From: Spirochaetales bacterium
GTDB lineage: Bacteria > Spirochaetota > Leptospiria > Leptospirales > Leptonemataceae
NCBI GenBank assembly: GCA_024233935.1
Contig: JACKOY010000001.1
Coordinates: forward strand, 62,001 to 126,000
Reading direction: 5' to 3'
Length of the DNA: 64,000 bases
Shown here piece by piece: positions 36,068 through 45,355 of the stretch. The notes under the pieces are model-generated. The model was given only the letters and a program-made list of their open reading frames with translations. It was not told the DNA's origin and did not search any database. Position numbers and translations under genes: made by a program. Each line of letters starts with the position of its first letter. The first letter of the stretch is position 1.

Positions 36068-38563
36068 TCAGCCGTCGGATTGCCGAAAACGAATCCGCAT
36101 TTCCGCGACGGGCCCGGGTATGAACACACGCCCATCTTTCAGGCGGAAGTCATCTGTCCCGCGCACGTTCACGTCCTTTGCGCCTTCCGGTAATTGCACC
36201 TGCAGTGCTCGAAATGATGCGCGTTCGTGGTTTTGCAGGCGAACCAAAATCGTGCCCCGTCCATTGTTGAGTTCGCCTTCGAGAATAACGTGCGCGCCGC
36301 CGGCCGGAAAAGGGCCAAAACGAAAACCGTCCGGGCCGGCGAGTTCACGTTCGGTCAGCCCTCCCAAAAGCAACAGGGATTCCCCATCTTCCTGAAGGAC
36401 CAGCTCGCGCAGAAAAAGCAGCACCTCCGCGAAGGCCCAACCGTGAAAGCCATCACCCATCGCGCCTCCGCCGGTTCGCGGGTGAATGGCCTCCGGAAAG
36501 GTCCAGAGCTCCTGACGCGCCCGCAACACCCGGCGAAATATTCTTCGTGCCATGCTCACATTGCCGAGCTGGAGAAAACACTGTGCTACTTGCAGTGATA
36601 GATAGAGGTTGTGGCCGGAGTGAATCATTGACTGAAAGAAAAGCCCCTCCGGCATGAAGTGCTGACGGATGGCGTTGATGGTGCCTTCCATGAGGTCGCG
36701 ATCAAAAAGATCGAGTCGCAGGGGATAGAGCATCACGATGGATCCGATCATGCCGGCGTCGAGGGCGCGGCCCGGAGCCGCCGTGAGGACGCCGTATTGC
36801 TTGCGGTCTTCTGCCGAAACGTCCCGTAGCGCTTCTTCGAAGCTTTGCTTAACCCTCAGGGTCCTGGATAGAGTCTGCTCGTCTTTGAAATAATCCGCCA
36901 GGTAAGCGGTCTCGCGCAATCCTGCGAGGCTCCATAGATTGTCCCAGTAGTAGTGGTCGGCCGGGCCCAGATGTTCGGCGCTAAAGCCCGGCGGCAACAG
37001 ACGACCCTGGTAGCCGTGCTTGATTTTCTTTTCGATCCAGAGTGCGCCACGCTGGATGCTGGGGTACATTTTCTTCAGGAACTCTTGATCACCGAACATG
37101 CGACCGTGACGGACCAGACTCCAGATGGCCTGGCCGTTTGAATCCCATTCACCGTCCTGAGAACGAAAAAAACCGATACGGTCCTGGCGACCGGGATAGG
37201 TTCGCAGTACGCGCTCAGCCCTTTCCCGATAGTTCCAGCTCGCCAGTGCATTCAACATGTAGGCGGCGTCCCGAAACCAGAACAGATTGTACGTGAAAAC
37301 ACCGGGCGTGACTTCCGTTCCGGTTTGCAGCGAAAGCACAAATCCGCGATAGACCCGTGCTGCCCGGTTCCAACTTTTTCGGGCGCAACGAAATTCGGCG
37401 CCTTCATCTATCCACGACTTCCAACGCCGGCGGCTCTTATTGATGGAGGCAGTGAGGGCCGAGCCCTTGACTCCCAGCAGGGCCTGCTCGTCGAATAGTT
37501 GCGTCGTTTCGATATTCTTGATCCGCTGGGCCTTTTTCACTCTCATCCGCGTGCCCGGCGTCCGGAGACGCGCCAGCCGCCTCCGCTTCTGCTCTCCTGC
37601 ATCGGCAATGAAACGACGGATCATCGCGGCGTCCGCTTTGGAGTGCAGCTCCCGTTGGTAATTGCGCGCAACAAACGCAATCTGGCCCCGATTGCGTTTG
37701 AGTTCAAAGTGGAGCGCTGCTGTGGAAACACCAAAGGGGCACTGCACCTGGGCCTCCTCACTTTTTGGTTCGCGCGAATAGGCGTCTCCGGTCTGCAGAC
37801 CCGACAGCGCAACCCCATCCGGGCTTTTCAGAAACATGATTTCCTTGAGTTCGTTGAGAGCGAGCGTCAGCCCTCCGCCCTGCCGATGCACCGTTTCGAT
37901 ATTATGAATCAGAACGCCACCCTCCGGATTGAACGGCCGAACACCGATTACGATGCTTGCCGGTTCCCTGCCGGTGTAACGATAATCAATGACCGAAAGC
38001 ATCAGCTCAGGATTGTCGGCGGAGCCGGCAACCGTCCAGCGTGCCCGCAGATCCGGCATGCTGAATTCCGTGCGTGGGATGGGCGTTTGTTTGAGCAGGC
38101 TCTGTCGCACGGTCAGGTCGCCCCGCGAAGCCAGCAAAAGCCGGCCGCCTCGAAGAATGCCGAACTCGAGGCTGTAATAACCAGCTACCGGACTGAGTGC
38201 TCCAGCGGGATCGACCAGGCCGAAGGTCGTGGAATCCGGAGCCCGCAAACCCAACCAGTCCCGGTGAGTCAGGTTCACACTGAGTGGCGACCCGGCCCGC
38301 GGGATGAAGGCGGGATCTGCCGGATCGTACTGACGGTGTACCCAGAAAGGGCCAGAGATATGCGGATAAAACTGAAAGAAGCTGTAGTTCCAGAAACCGG
38401 CCGCAACGACGCGCGAAGCGTTCGGCATGTTTTCCGACGGGACTGCGGCCTGTTCGGGGTTGGCCAGACGAAAAGCTCCGGAAATCAATCCACTGACGTC
38501 AGGATGAATGCCAAACGCCCGACCAACACGATTGAAAACTCGTCTGCGAAAAGATGGCTTCAT
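36068..38563 (-). CDS. Six-hairpin glycosidase-like protein
   Basis: 831 aa, no signal peptide. An N-terminal beta-rich half precedes a central-to-C-terminal (alpha/alpha)6 region: TPGVFTYNLFWFRDAAYMLNAL, then GEWDSNGQAIWSLVRHGRM, DHYYWDNLWSLAGLRE and HSGHNLYLSLQVAQCFL. WFRDAAY and the paired acidic residues recall GH15/GH63/debranching-enzyme folds. Likely a cytoplasmic glucan- or glycoside-acting enzyme. Same strand as and 34 bp after the STAS gene. Family not recognised more precisely. Confidence 0.7.
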   Translation of the reverse strand: MKPSFRRRVFNRVGRAFGIHPDVSGLISGAFRLANPEQAAVPSENMPNASRVVAAGFWNYSFFQFYPHISGPFWVHRQYDPADPAFIPRAGSPLSVNLTHRDWLGLRAPDSTTFGLVDPAGALSPVAGYYSLEFGILRGGRLLLASRGDLTVRQSLLKQTPIPRTEFSMPDLRARWTVAGSADNPELMLSVIDYRYTGREPASIVIGVRPFNPEGGVLIHNIETVHRQGGGLTLALNELKEIMFLKSPDGVALSGLQTGDAYSREPKSEEAQVQCPFGVSTAALHFELKRNRGQIAFVARNYQRELHSKADAAMIRRFIADAGEQKRRRLARLRTPGTRMRVKKAQRIKNIETTQLFDEQALLGVKGSALTASINKSRRRWKSWIDEGAEFRCARKSWNRAARVYRGFVLSLQTGTEVTPGVFTYNLFWFRDAAYMLNALASWNYRERAERVLRTYPGRQDRIGFFRSQDGEWDSNGQAIWSLVRHGRMFGDQEFLKKMYPSIQRGALWIEKKIKHGYQGRLLPPGFSAEHLGPADHYYWDNLWSLAGLRETAYLADYFKDEQTLSRTLRVKQSFEEALRDVSAEDRKQYGVLTAAPGRALDAGMIGSIVMLYPLRLDLFDRDLMEGTINAIRQHFMPEGLFFQSMIHSGHNLYLSLQVAQCFLQLGNVSMARRIFRRVLRARQELWTFPEAIHPRTGGGAMGDGFHGWAFAEVLLFLRELVLQEDGESLLLLGGLTERELAGPDGFRFGPFPAGGAHVILEGELNNGRGTILVRLQNHERASFRALQVQLPEGAKDVNVRGTDDFRLKDGRVFIPGPVAEMRIRFRQSDG

Positions 38564-38597
38564 GAGGGTCGCCTTGCCCGGGGCCGGACAAAGCGTG

Positions 38598-38930
38598 TCA
38601 GGTGGCGACGGCCTCTTCTTCGGACTCGTAAACCTCGAACATATCCATCAACTCGACCACTTCAAAAACTTTACGGACTGCCGGCGAGAGATTACAGAGC
38701 TTGAGGCTCCGACCGGATTCCTTCAAAGTCCTCATGAGGGAGACGAAAACCCGCAGGCCCGACGAAGACATGTACTCCACATCTTCCAGATTCAAAATTA
38801 CGCTCTTGCCAGAGTGCTCTCGAATCAGATCGTTTAGCTGGCTTTCGGTCTCAGAAGCCAGATGAACATCCATCCGACCGGCTAAATAGACCACCAGATA
38901 CTGCTCAACTTCCCTGGTTTTCATGCTCAT
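38598..38930 (-). CDS. STAS-domain anti-sigma factor antagonist
   Basis: 110 aa from the ATG at 38930 (a second ATG two codons on is possible). STAS fold with the phosphorylatable Ser in EYMSSSGLRVFVSLM, preceded by VILNLEDV. In partner switching, the unphosphorylated form binds an anti-sigma or other kinase and frees its target. Overlaps the upstream phosphatase/kinase gene by 26 bp, so the two are translationally linked. Confidence 0.88.
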   Translation of the reverse strand: MSMKTREVEQYLVVYLAGRMDVHLASETESQLNDLIREHSGKSVILNLEDVEYMSSSGLRVFVSLMRTLKESGRSLKLCNLSPAVRKVFEVVELMDMFEVYESEEEAVAT

Positions 38931-41763
38931 AGCGTTTCCGGTCCGTGGCAGGTTTTTTTTTGAGGCTTCTTTCAGCAATCAGATAATTTACGCCGTCGGT
39001 CCGCGCGTATTCAACCCGCTGCATGAGTGATTTCATAAGGTAAACGCCAAATCCACCTTTGCGGCGACCGGCCAGATTATCCGCGACATTCGGGCTTGGC
39101 ACTTCCTGCATCATAAAGGGCTGCCCCTGGTCCCGGAACTGCAACCGCACCATATTCTCCGAGTCGATCTGAAGGTCGCAATCGAAATAGCTGTTTTCTC
39201 CTTCCTGGCCCCCGTATGCATGGACTACGATATTAGTCGCAGCTTCGTCGGCCACAAGCAGAATGTCGTCCAGGTCGTGGCCGGAAAGGCCGTGTTTCAT
39301 GCACAGCTGCATGATCTGGTCACGAAAGATCCGGATACTGTTCTTCTGAGCGGGCAGTCGAATGTGGTATTCGCGCATTCCCTGAATGGTGCCGTGAAAA
39401 CGCGAGATCAACATCGTGAAATCGTCGGTCTGCAGTTCGCTGCCACTGAAACCGGTGACGTTGCGGTACACGTACTCGATGATTTCGCCCGGGTCTCGAT
39501 GGAGATGCAGCCGCAGTTGCTGGACGAACCGGTCGAAGCCGTATTCCTCGTTTTGCGGGTCCACGGCCTCGACAACGCCGTCGGTGTACAAAATCAACTG
39601 ATCATTTTCTCTTACGTGCACCTGGCCTCCGACGTACTTTTGTCGGTACGATGGCAGGACTCCGAGCGGCGCTCCGCGCCCGGACAGCATCTCGTAGCTA
39701 CCGTCCACATGCAGCAGAAGCATCTCGTTGTGACCGGCTGAAGCGTAGGAAAGCCGACCGGAATCGGGTTCGTACCGCGCCAAAAAAACCGTGACGAACA
39801 TTCCCGACTGGGATTCCTCATAAAGCAAATCGTTGGCCCGGGCCAGAATCGTGGTCGGATTCGATTCGAAGCGCATGATCGTTCGCAGTATGGAACTGGA
39901 TACGGCCATGAACAAAGCCGCCGGCAGGGATTTGCCCGAGACATCGGCTACGAGGAAAGTAACGGGCCCGTTGGGAGATTCAATGAAGTAGTCGTAGAAA
40001 TCGCCGCCGGTCGTGCGCGCCATTACGGAACGAGCCCCCATGCGAAGGTGCAGGTGTTCCGGTGTCGACTCAGGCAGAATGTTTTTCTGAATGCCGGAGG
40101 TAATCTCGACCTCTTTCTCGATGGCCTGGCGGGCAAGGATCTCATCGCTCAGTCGAAAGTTCTCGTAGCCACGAACAATCTGCGAGGCCAGGGTCGAAAG
40201 CAGCTGACTGTCTTCTTCGATAAACAGACCGGGTTCCGGGTCGGACGCGCAAAAAACTCCGATCGGGCGATCACTGTTCGTGCCAACAATTGGAAGCAGA
40301 ATGCAGGTCCCGGTTGCGTAGCGCCTGACGTTGGCAAATTGTTTCAGCTCCGGGACACTTGCCAGATCGTTTGATATGATCGCTTCATTGCGCTGAAACA
40401 CGAGCCCGGACAGTGTATTGTGCAGGTCGTGCACACGATCGGGATCTTCCGGAAAATCTCCGTGCCAGGCCCGCAGGCGGAGGGAGTCGGTTTCCGGTTC
40501 GTACAAAAGAATCGAAAGCCGGGAGATTCTGAGGTTGCCCCGGATGATTGCCAGGACGCGAGCGAACATATCGTCAACACTCGTGGCCTCGACAAGTGCC
40601 GCAGCTACCTCGTGCAACGTGCGCGTCTCGCGGAGTTTACGCTCCAGTTCCTGATTGGATTTTTGCAGTTCGTCTAAAAGCACACGACGCTGGACTGCCA
40701 GGGCCACGCTGTCGGAAAAACTCTCAAAGAGTTCGAGGTCGTTGTTTGAAAAACTCGGTCGATCAATGGTATTGATGACTTCAATCACGCCGATGCAGCG
40801 ATCATTTACAAGCATGGGGGCGGCGATCAGGTTGCGGGTAGTTGTGCCGGCCACTTCATCGGCCCGGCGGTAAATACGTGGGTCGTTTGCCGCATCGTTT
40901 ACGACGATGGATCGTTTTTCCTGGGCGCACAATCCCACGATGCCCTGACCCGGTGGTATTCGCAGTCCTTTGAGTGAGGCGGCATCTCGAGACGCTACGA
41001 TATCGAAATAGAGTTCGCCGGTTTCTTCATCGACCAAAAACATGCTGGCGCTCTGGGCACGCATGACACGCCGGCAGCTGTAGAGTACGGTCCGTACGAG
41101 CTCGGTCAGTTCCCGGGACGAGTTGATGAGGTTTGAAACCTCCAGCACTGCTTCCAGTCGGTAGTTTGCGTCCTTGTTTTGCTGTTGAAGGTGGGCGTTT
41201 TCCAGCAAAAGGAGCACACTGGTCTTAAAGCTCAGGTAGATTTCACCGCTGCTTTTGCTTTCCCAGCCGCTCGTTATCAGAATCGAAAACGCGGCCGCAA
41301 AGTTCTTCACCAGGTTGAGATCCGTTTCGTAGAACGCGCTGAAGAATCGCGGTTCATACAGGGTCAGGACGCCCAGGTCGCCTTCGCGCAAACTCAAGAA
41401 GACCGAGAGTACCGGCGTCTCGGTCTCAATGCCCCCGATGTCTCCACGGGGCGCGACTTCCGCCCTTTTTCGGGCGGCTCCCGAGCCGGCCGGGGCTTCC
41501 GGATTGTGGCAAAGGCTGATGCGGTTCTCGGCGCAGTAGCGGCTGAAATCCACTATTCCGGGTGGATCCTCGGAATCACCATACGGTTTAATGGAGCCGT
41601 CCTCCGAGTAGACATACAGAGTCGCATGCTGGGCCTGGACCATGGCCCGCGCCTCGTCAATCGCCAGATTAACGATATAATCGACTTCGTCCGAACGGTG
41701 CAGCATGAGCCGGCCACCAGGCCTGGCGATCAAAAGCGGCGTCTGCTCCCCGTCTTTTGTCAT
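38905..41763 (-). CDS. GAF-PP2C (SpoIIE/RsbU) phosphatase fused to RsbW-like kinase domain
   Basis: 952 aa. Domains in order: a GAF-like region (about 10-175), GAF (about 215-360, GLRIPPGQGIVGLCAQ), GAF (about 380-545), SpoIIE/PP2C phosphatase (about 555-790, TTGGDFYDYF, VADVSGKSLPAALFM, ILYTDGVVEAVD), and HATPase_c (about 805-935, ILLVADEAATNIVVHAYGG N-box, FRDQGQPF, GGFGVYLMKSL). No membrane segment. A single polypeptide thus holds both the phosphatase and the kinase of a partner-switch, next to its STAS substrate. Confidence 0.9.
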   Translation of the reverse strand: MTKDGEQTPLLIARPGGRLMLHRSDEVDYIVNLAIDEARAMVQAQHATLYVYSEDGSIKPYGDSEDPPGIVDFSRYCAENRISLCHNPEAPAGSGAARKRAEVAPRGDIGGIETETPVLSVFLSLREGDLGVLTLYEPRFFSAFYETDLNLVKNFAAAFSILITSGWESKSSGEIYLSFKTSVLLLLENAHLQQQNKDANYRLEAVLEVSNLINSSRELTELVRTVLYSCRRVMRAQSASMFLVDEETGELYFDIVASRDAASLKGLRIPPGQGIVGLCAQEKRSIVVNDAANDPRIYRRADEVAGTTTRNLIAAPMLVNDRCIGVIEVINTIDRPSFSNNDLELFESFSDSVALAVQRRVLLDELQKSNQELERKLRETRTLHEVAAALVEATSVDDMFARVLAIIRGNLRISRLSILLYEPETDSLRLRAWHGDFPEDPDRVHDLHNTLSGLVFQRNEAIISNDLASVPELKQFANVRRYATGTCILLPIVGTNSDRPIGVFCASDPEPGLFIEEDSQLLSTLASQIVRGYENFRLSDEILARQAIEKEVEITSGIQKNILPESTPEHLHLRMGARSVMARTTGGDFYDYFIESPNGPVTFLVADVSGKSLPAALFMAVSSSILRTIMRFESNPTTILARANDLLYEESQSGMFVTVFLARYEPDSGRLSYASAGHNEMLLLHVDGSYEMLSGRGAPLGVLPSYRQKYVGGQVHVRENDQLILYTDGVVEAVDPQNEEYGFDRFVQQLRLHLHRDPGEIIEYVYRNVTGFSGSELQTDDFTMLISRFHGTIQGMREYHIRLPAQKNSIRIFRDQIMQLCMKHGLSGHDLDDILLVADEAATNIVVHAYGGQEGENSYFDCDLQIDSENMVRLQFRDQGQPFMMQEVPSPNVADNLAGRRKGGFGVYLMKSLMQRVEYARTDGVNYLIAERSLKKKPATDRKRYEHENQGS

Positions 41764-41776
41764 GGTCGCCTCCGGA

Positions 41777-43126
41777 TCAAGCCTTCAGCTTCTGAGCCAT
41801 GCTGGCGCCGTCAAACAGCTCAATGGGTCGGCTGGAAGCAAAGCTCAAGGCGCCGGGAGTAATGTCCCCGGTCGTCATAACGACGCCACGCGCGGCGTTC
41901 TCTTCGCGCATGTGCTCGTGAAACTCCCGCACCTGCTTTTCGTGCACGGCCTGGACGTCGCGCTGAATCAAAAACAGCGTGTTCGTCTTGCGGGGGCCCA
42001 CCCGTCCGTCCGACTCCGAGGCCAGTATTTCAATTACGGTGTCTCCACGCATCTTCAGGTTTGCGATCTGGTAGCCCATCTTCTCCACCATCTTGCGCGA
42101 ATAGCCTTCGAACTGAGCGGAACTCGCTATCATGAAGTCCTTTATCGAGTCGTCAGTTCGGAATTCCGAGTATTGCTTCAGCTTGTCCCGCACGTCGCGG
42201 AAGCCCGGTTTTATGGCTTCGCATTTCTCCCAGTGTTCGATTGCAACCGGTAGATCGCGACTGCGCTCCGCCGCCAGGGCAAGCAGGTAGTGCACGTTGA
42301 TTAAAGTATCGGACCCGGGCTTGGCATAACGGAGTGCCCGATCCAATTCCTGAACGGCCCGTTGGTAACTTTCCTGATCAATAAGGGTCATGCCTTTCGC
42401 AAGCAAGGCTTTGTCCTTAATCGCATCGTCCTTTTCGGCCTTTTCGAGCTCCTTTACGGCCCACGGCAAATCGCCCAGGTAGCGCAAGGTCAGGCCCAGA
42501 AAGTAGTGGGCCACGTAATGATCGGCCTTGAGCTGAGTTGCGCTGATCAGCGACGTGCGCGCTTCCTGGAAAGATTGCATGTGGTAATGGCACTGCCCCA
42601 ATAACGCAAGCGAATCGGTATGCTTTGGATTCAGGCTGGTGGCCTTCTGTAGGAAATGAAGCGCCTTGTTGTGCACTCCCGCGCGAAAGAAGAGTTCTCC
42701 CGCCTTAAAAAAGTGTTCAAACTTATTGGGCTCGAGGGTCGTGAGTATGATATATTCGTTCTTTGCCTCCGTAAGATTGCCGCTGGATTCCAGACATTCA
42801 GCCAGCAGGCTCCGGACCCGCGGTTCCCGGAGGTCGGGCGTCCACTTCGCGATGCGCAGGCAGCGACGCAGATGAATGAGACCCTTCGAAGGCTCTCCGC
42901 GCTTCGAGTAGCACAATCCCAACCGATAGTGGGCGCCCATATTGCGCTCATCTTTTTCAAGTATCTTCTCCAGATCGGCAATGGCTTCGCGTGTGCGATT
43001 CGCTTTGATGAGCCGATCAATGTCGTCGAGCTTGCGCGGCCCGGCCAGGCTACGAGCCATGTAGTATCCCCCGGCAGCCACGAGGAAGACGAGCACGACC
43101 AGGGCGATGAGAATAGGTAGGTCCAA
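41777..43126 (-). CDS. Membrane-anchored TPR protein with degenerate Mrr-like C-terminal domain
   Basis: 449 aa from a TTG at 43126 (AGAGG 7 nt upstream); an ATG at 43195 would add 23 residues before the helix without a visible Shine-Dalgarno. An N-terminal helix (LIALVVLVFLVAAGGYYMA) precedes eight or so TPR units. The last 110 residues have the Mrr/REase-like frame (FEGYSRKMVEKMGYQIA, GVVMTTGDITPGALSFA, PIELFDGASM), but the catalytic Gln-x-Lys is LIQRD, so the Lys is missing. Lies 13 bp upstream of the GAF-PP2C gene and likely belongs to that signalling cluster. Confidence 0.78.
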   Translation of the reverse strand: MDLPILIALVVLVFLVAAGGYYMARSLAGPRKLDDIDRLIKANRTREAIADLEKILEKDERNMGAHYRLGLCYSKRGEPSKGLIHLRRCLRIAKWTPDLREPRVRSLLAECLESSGNLTEAKNEYIILTTLEPNKFEHFFKAGELFFRAGVHNKALHFLQKATSLNPKHTDSLALLGQCHYHMQSFQEARTSLISATQLKADHYVAHYFLGLTLRYLGDLPWAVKELEKAEKDDAIKDKALLAKGMTLIDQESYQRAVQELDRALRYAKPGSDTLINVHYLLALAAERSRDLPVAIEHWEKCEAIKPGFRDVRDKLKQYSEFRTDDSIKDFMIASSAQFEGYSRKMVEKMGYQIANLKMRGDTVIEILASESDGRVGPRKTNTLFLIQRDVQAVHEKQVREFHEHMREENAARGVVMTTGDITPGALSFASSRPIELFDGASMAQKLKA

Positions 43127-43271
43127 TGTTTGCCTCTGGGAACAATCCGGTATACCTGGCAAAGCGGCAGCTTCAAGCAGTTTTGCTCTATTCATGCGAT
43201 TCGGCGGATTCGTGTTTGACAAACCCGCCCGGGGCGCGAAACCGGCACCTGCGGCTTCGGGGTCGCATGCC

Positions 43272-43344
<73 letters not shown>

Positions 43345-43402
43345 CAGTTTCCCGTTCTTCATTGCAGCTTGCCGTCGGGTGCGCCGACGCATACCTTGAA
43401 CC

Positions 43403-44185
43403 GTGCAGCGTAGCCCCCTCATTTTCGTTTCGGACTGGTTTCGCAGCCCGGACGATGAGTGGCACCATCAGCTGAATCACTTCCAGGCCCAGTACGAGTG
43501 CCTGCCCTGGTCGCTCCCCGGCCACGCGGGGGCGACGGAGACCCCCCGATCAGGCCAACCGGTGTTCGATCAGGCCATTGCCGCCCTCACGACCAGCCTG
43601 GTGACCCGGGAGCGCCCCGTGCATCTTGTGGGTCATGGATTGGGAGCACTGGTTGCGCTGCGGGCCGCCAGCCATTGTATGGATCGTGTTAGAAGCCTGG
43701 TCTTGATCTCGCCTGTGGAAAGACCGATTCGCGGCCGTTGGCTGATGCGATTGGCGGCGCGGGCGAGTTGGTTCGTGCCACTCTATCTGTTTCTGTTCGA
43801 CCCGCTTGTCGAAGGTCTGCCCGCCTTCGTTCGCCTGATCCGCCGGTCCCGGGCACTCAAGCGTTCCGATGCGGCCCTGTATTTTCGCTCTGTGCTTGCT
43901 CTTTCGCCGTATCGTCCGCCTTTCGGGCCGGGCATCCCGGTCTATGTGATTACCGGCGACCGCAACCCGCTGGGTTCCACGTCGGTAGCGGAATCCTGGA
44001 ATGAATGTCTGGAACGCAGCCAGCTGATTCGATACGCGCATCTCGGCCATGATCCGCACCGCGAGGAACCGGAACTTGTGAACCGGGCCCTGGGAGAGTT
44101 TTTTTACGCCATTGACCGCGAATCCGAATCGAGCTTCGCGCGTATGCGAGCCTGGCTAAAAAACTTGATAGGCAGACGGCCCTGA
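43403..44185 (+). CDS. Alpha/beta-hydrolase fold protein lacking the nucleophile
   Basis: 260 aa from a GTG at 43403. The hydrolase fold is clear (PLIFVSDWF, WSLPGHAG, LVLISPVERP, YVITGDRNPLG, HLGHDPHREEP), but the nucleophile elbow reads VGHGLGALVA, with Gly where Ser/Cys/Asp is expected, codon gga at about residue 77. Likely a non-catalytic or binding homologue, or another residue is used. Ends 17 bp before def, same strand. Confidence 0.8.
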   Translation: MQRSPLIFVSDWFRSPDDEWHHQLNHFQAQYECLPWSLPGHAGATETPRSGQPVFDQAIAALTTSLVTRERPVHLVGHGLGALVALRAASHCMDRVRSLVLISPVERPIRGRWLMRLAARASWFVPLYLFLFDPLVEGLPAFVRLIRRSRALKRSDAALYFRSVLALSPYRPPFGPGIPVYVITGDRNPLGSTSVAESWNECLERSQLIRYAHLGHDPHREEPELVNRALGEFFYAIDRESESSFARMRAWLKNLIGRRP

Positions 44186-44202
44186 CCGGCATAGTTTAGG
44201 GT

Positions 44203-44754
44203 ATGGCTGTTCGTAAAATACTTCGCGCGGGTGACCCACGCCTGCGCCAGCGTTCAGAACCGGTTCCGGTTGCCGAGATCCGCTCGAAAGAAATCAAGAA
44301 GCTCATTAAAGATATGTTCCAGACAATGGAGGAGGCGGAAGGTCTGGGCCTGGCCGCCCCGCAAGTCGGCGTCCTGAAGCGCATTGTGGTCGTGGGTTTT
44401 GATCGCAGTGGTCGCTATCCCGAAGTAACCGATGGGCTCGAACGCAAAGTGCTGATAAATCCCGAGATTGAAGTGCTGCCTTCAGAAAAAGAAGGCTTCT
44501 GGGAAGGTTGTCTGTCGGTCCCCGGCATGCGCGGTTACGTCGAGCGCGCGCGAAAAATCCGCATGCGCTGGTACGACGAGCACGAAGAGTTCTACGATCA
44601 GATCATCGAAGGTTTTGACGCCGTCGTGTATCAGCACGAGTGCGATCACCTGGACGGCGTGCTCTATATTGATCGCTTAAAGGACCCGCGTCTCTTTGGC
44701 TTTAACGAGGAGCTCGACGAAGCTCCCGGTGAACGATCGGCCGTGGCCGTGTAA
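44203..44754 (+). CDS. def: Peptide deformylase
   Basis: 183 aa. All three motifs are intact: GLGLAAPQVG, EGCLSVPG (metal Cys) and QHECDHLDG (HExxH). Removes formyl from the nascent N-terminal Met. The C-terminal 15 residues extend past the usual end. Downstream begins the repeat-rich accessory region. Confidence 0.96.
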   Translation: MAVRKILRAGDPRLRQRSEPVPVAEIRSKEIKKLIKDMFQTMEEAEGLGLAAPQVGVLKRIVVVGFDRSGRYPEVTDGLERKVLINPEIEVLPSEKEGFWEGCLSVPGMRGYVERARKIRMRWYDEHEEFYDQIIEGFDAVVYQHECDHLDGVLYIDRLKDPRLFGFNEELDEAPGERSAVAV

Positions 44755-44784
44755 CGGCGAACGTACGCGCGCGGGACGCCTGGT

Positions 44785-44796
44785 GGGGTAAAAACG
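44785..44796. repeat. Start of modular repeat region A (shared GGGGTAAAAACG)
   Basis: GGGGTAAAAACG here recurs at 46494-46505, where its TAA is the rpn stop codon. Short flanking likeness (CGCCTG before; CCAGGGG after) shows the two repeat regions begin in the same way. Marks the left boundary of region A, 30 nt after def. Confidence 0.6.
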
Positions 44797-44801
44797 GAGA
44801 T

Positions 44802-44827
44802 GCCAGGGGCCACCGCGGGCCCCTGGC
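44802..44827. repeat. Inverted repeat downstream of def
   Basis: GCCAGGGGCC pairs with GGCCCCTGGC (10 bp, 6-nt loop). No T-tract follows on the plus strand, so it is a palindrome of the repeat region rather than a clear terminator. Confidence 0.6.
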
Positions 44828-44879
44828 GACCCGCGCGCCCTCGGTGTGCTCGCCATCCCTGGCTCGCAGACCTCGGGAG

Positions 44880-45355
44880 CTTTTTTGCGCGCCATCCATG
44901 GCGCGGGGCAAGTTGCTTCCCAGCGCCCGCTGCTCAGTTGCCGTCTTTGGTTTTCGACACCGCACGTCTTGGGACTATCGCCGGCCGGTTTTTCCGCGCG
45001 AAAGTAAGCCGCCGCTCCCCTTGGTCGCGTCAGCGAGTTCAAACTGCTCGGCTGCGCTCGTACTATTCAAGTGTGCCATGGGCACAACTTTGAACCCCGA
45101 GCGCGACGCCTGGAAGCGAGCGTAAGATCGCGCCCTCGGTGTGCTCGCCAATAGTAGCGGCGCTTCTTATGCGCGCCGCGGGGGGCACAATTCGCTTTAT
45201 CGCGAACCTGCGGTTCGGGCGAATTGTGTCATGCTCCGCGACGCTCGGGAAGGTTGTTCCGCGACAACGTGTCGCGGGGCAAGTTGCTTCCCGGCGGCGC
45301 GCTGCGCAGTTGCCGTCTTTGCGCTTCGACAGCGGGCGTTTTGGATTTCTTGCCC
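44880..45355. repeat. Long direct repeat, copy A (476 bp)
   Basis: Matches 46732-47207 at a constant offset of 1852 bp with only two mismatches seen by eye (near 44903-44905). No convincing protein is encoded. It contains two related sub-units (from about 44903 and 45275) that share GGCAAGTTGCTTCCC and CAGTTGCCGTCTTTG. Together with copy B it brackets rpn. Confidence 0.92.
45186..45228. repeat. Nested palindrome inside repeat copy A
   Basis: CACAATTCGC/GCGAATTGTG outer arms (10 bp, perfect) enclose CGAACC-TGC-GGTTCG. Repeated at 47038-47080 and, with one base change, at 46666-46708. REP/BIME-like in appearance. Confidence 0.8.

Noticed and set aside
37499..38704. 401-codon plus-strand frame opposite the glycosidase
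   Set aside because: No recognisable motif; antisense to a gene with clear structural motifs.
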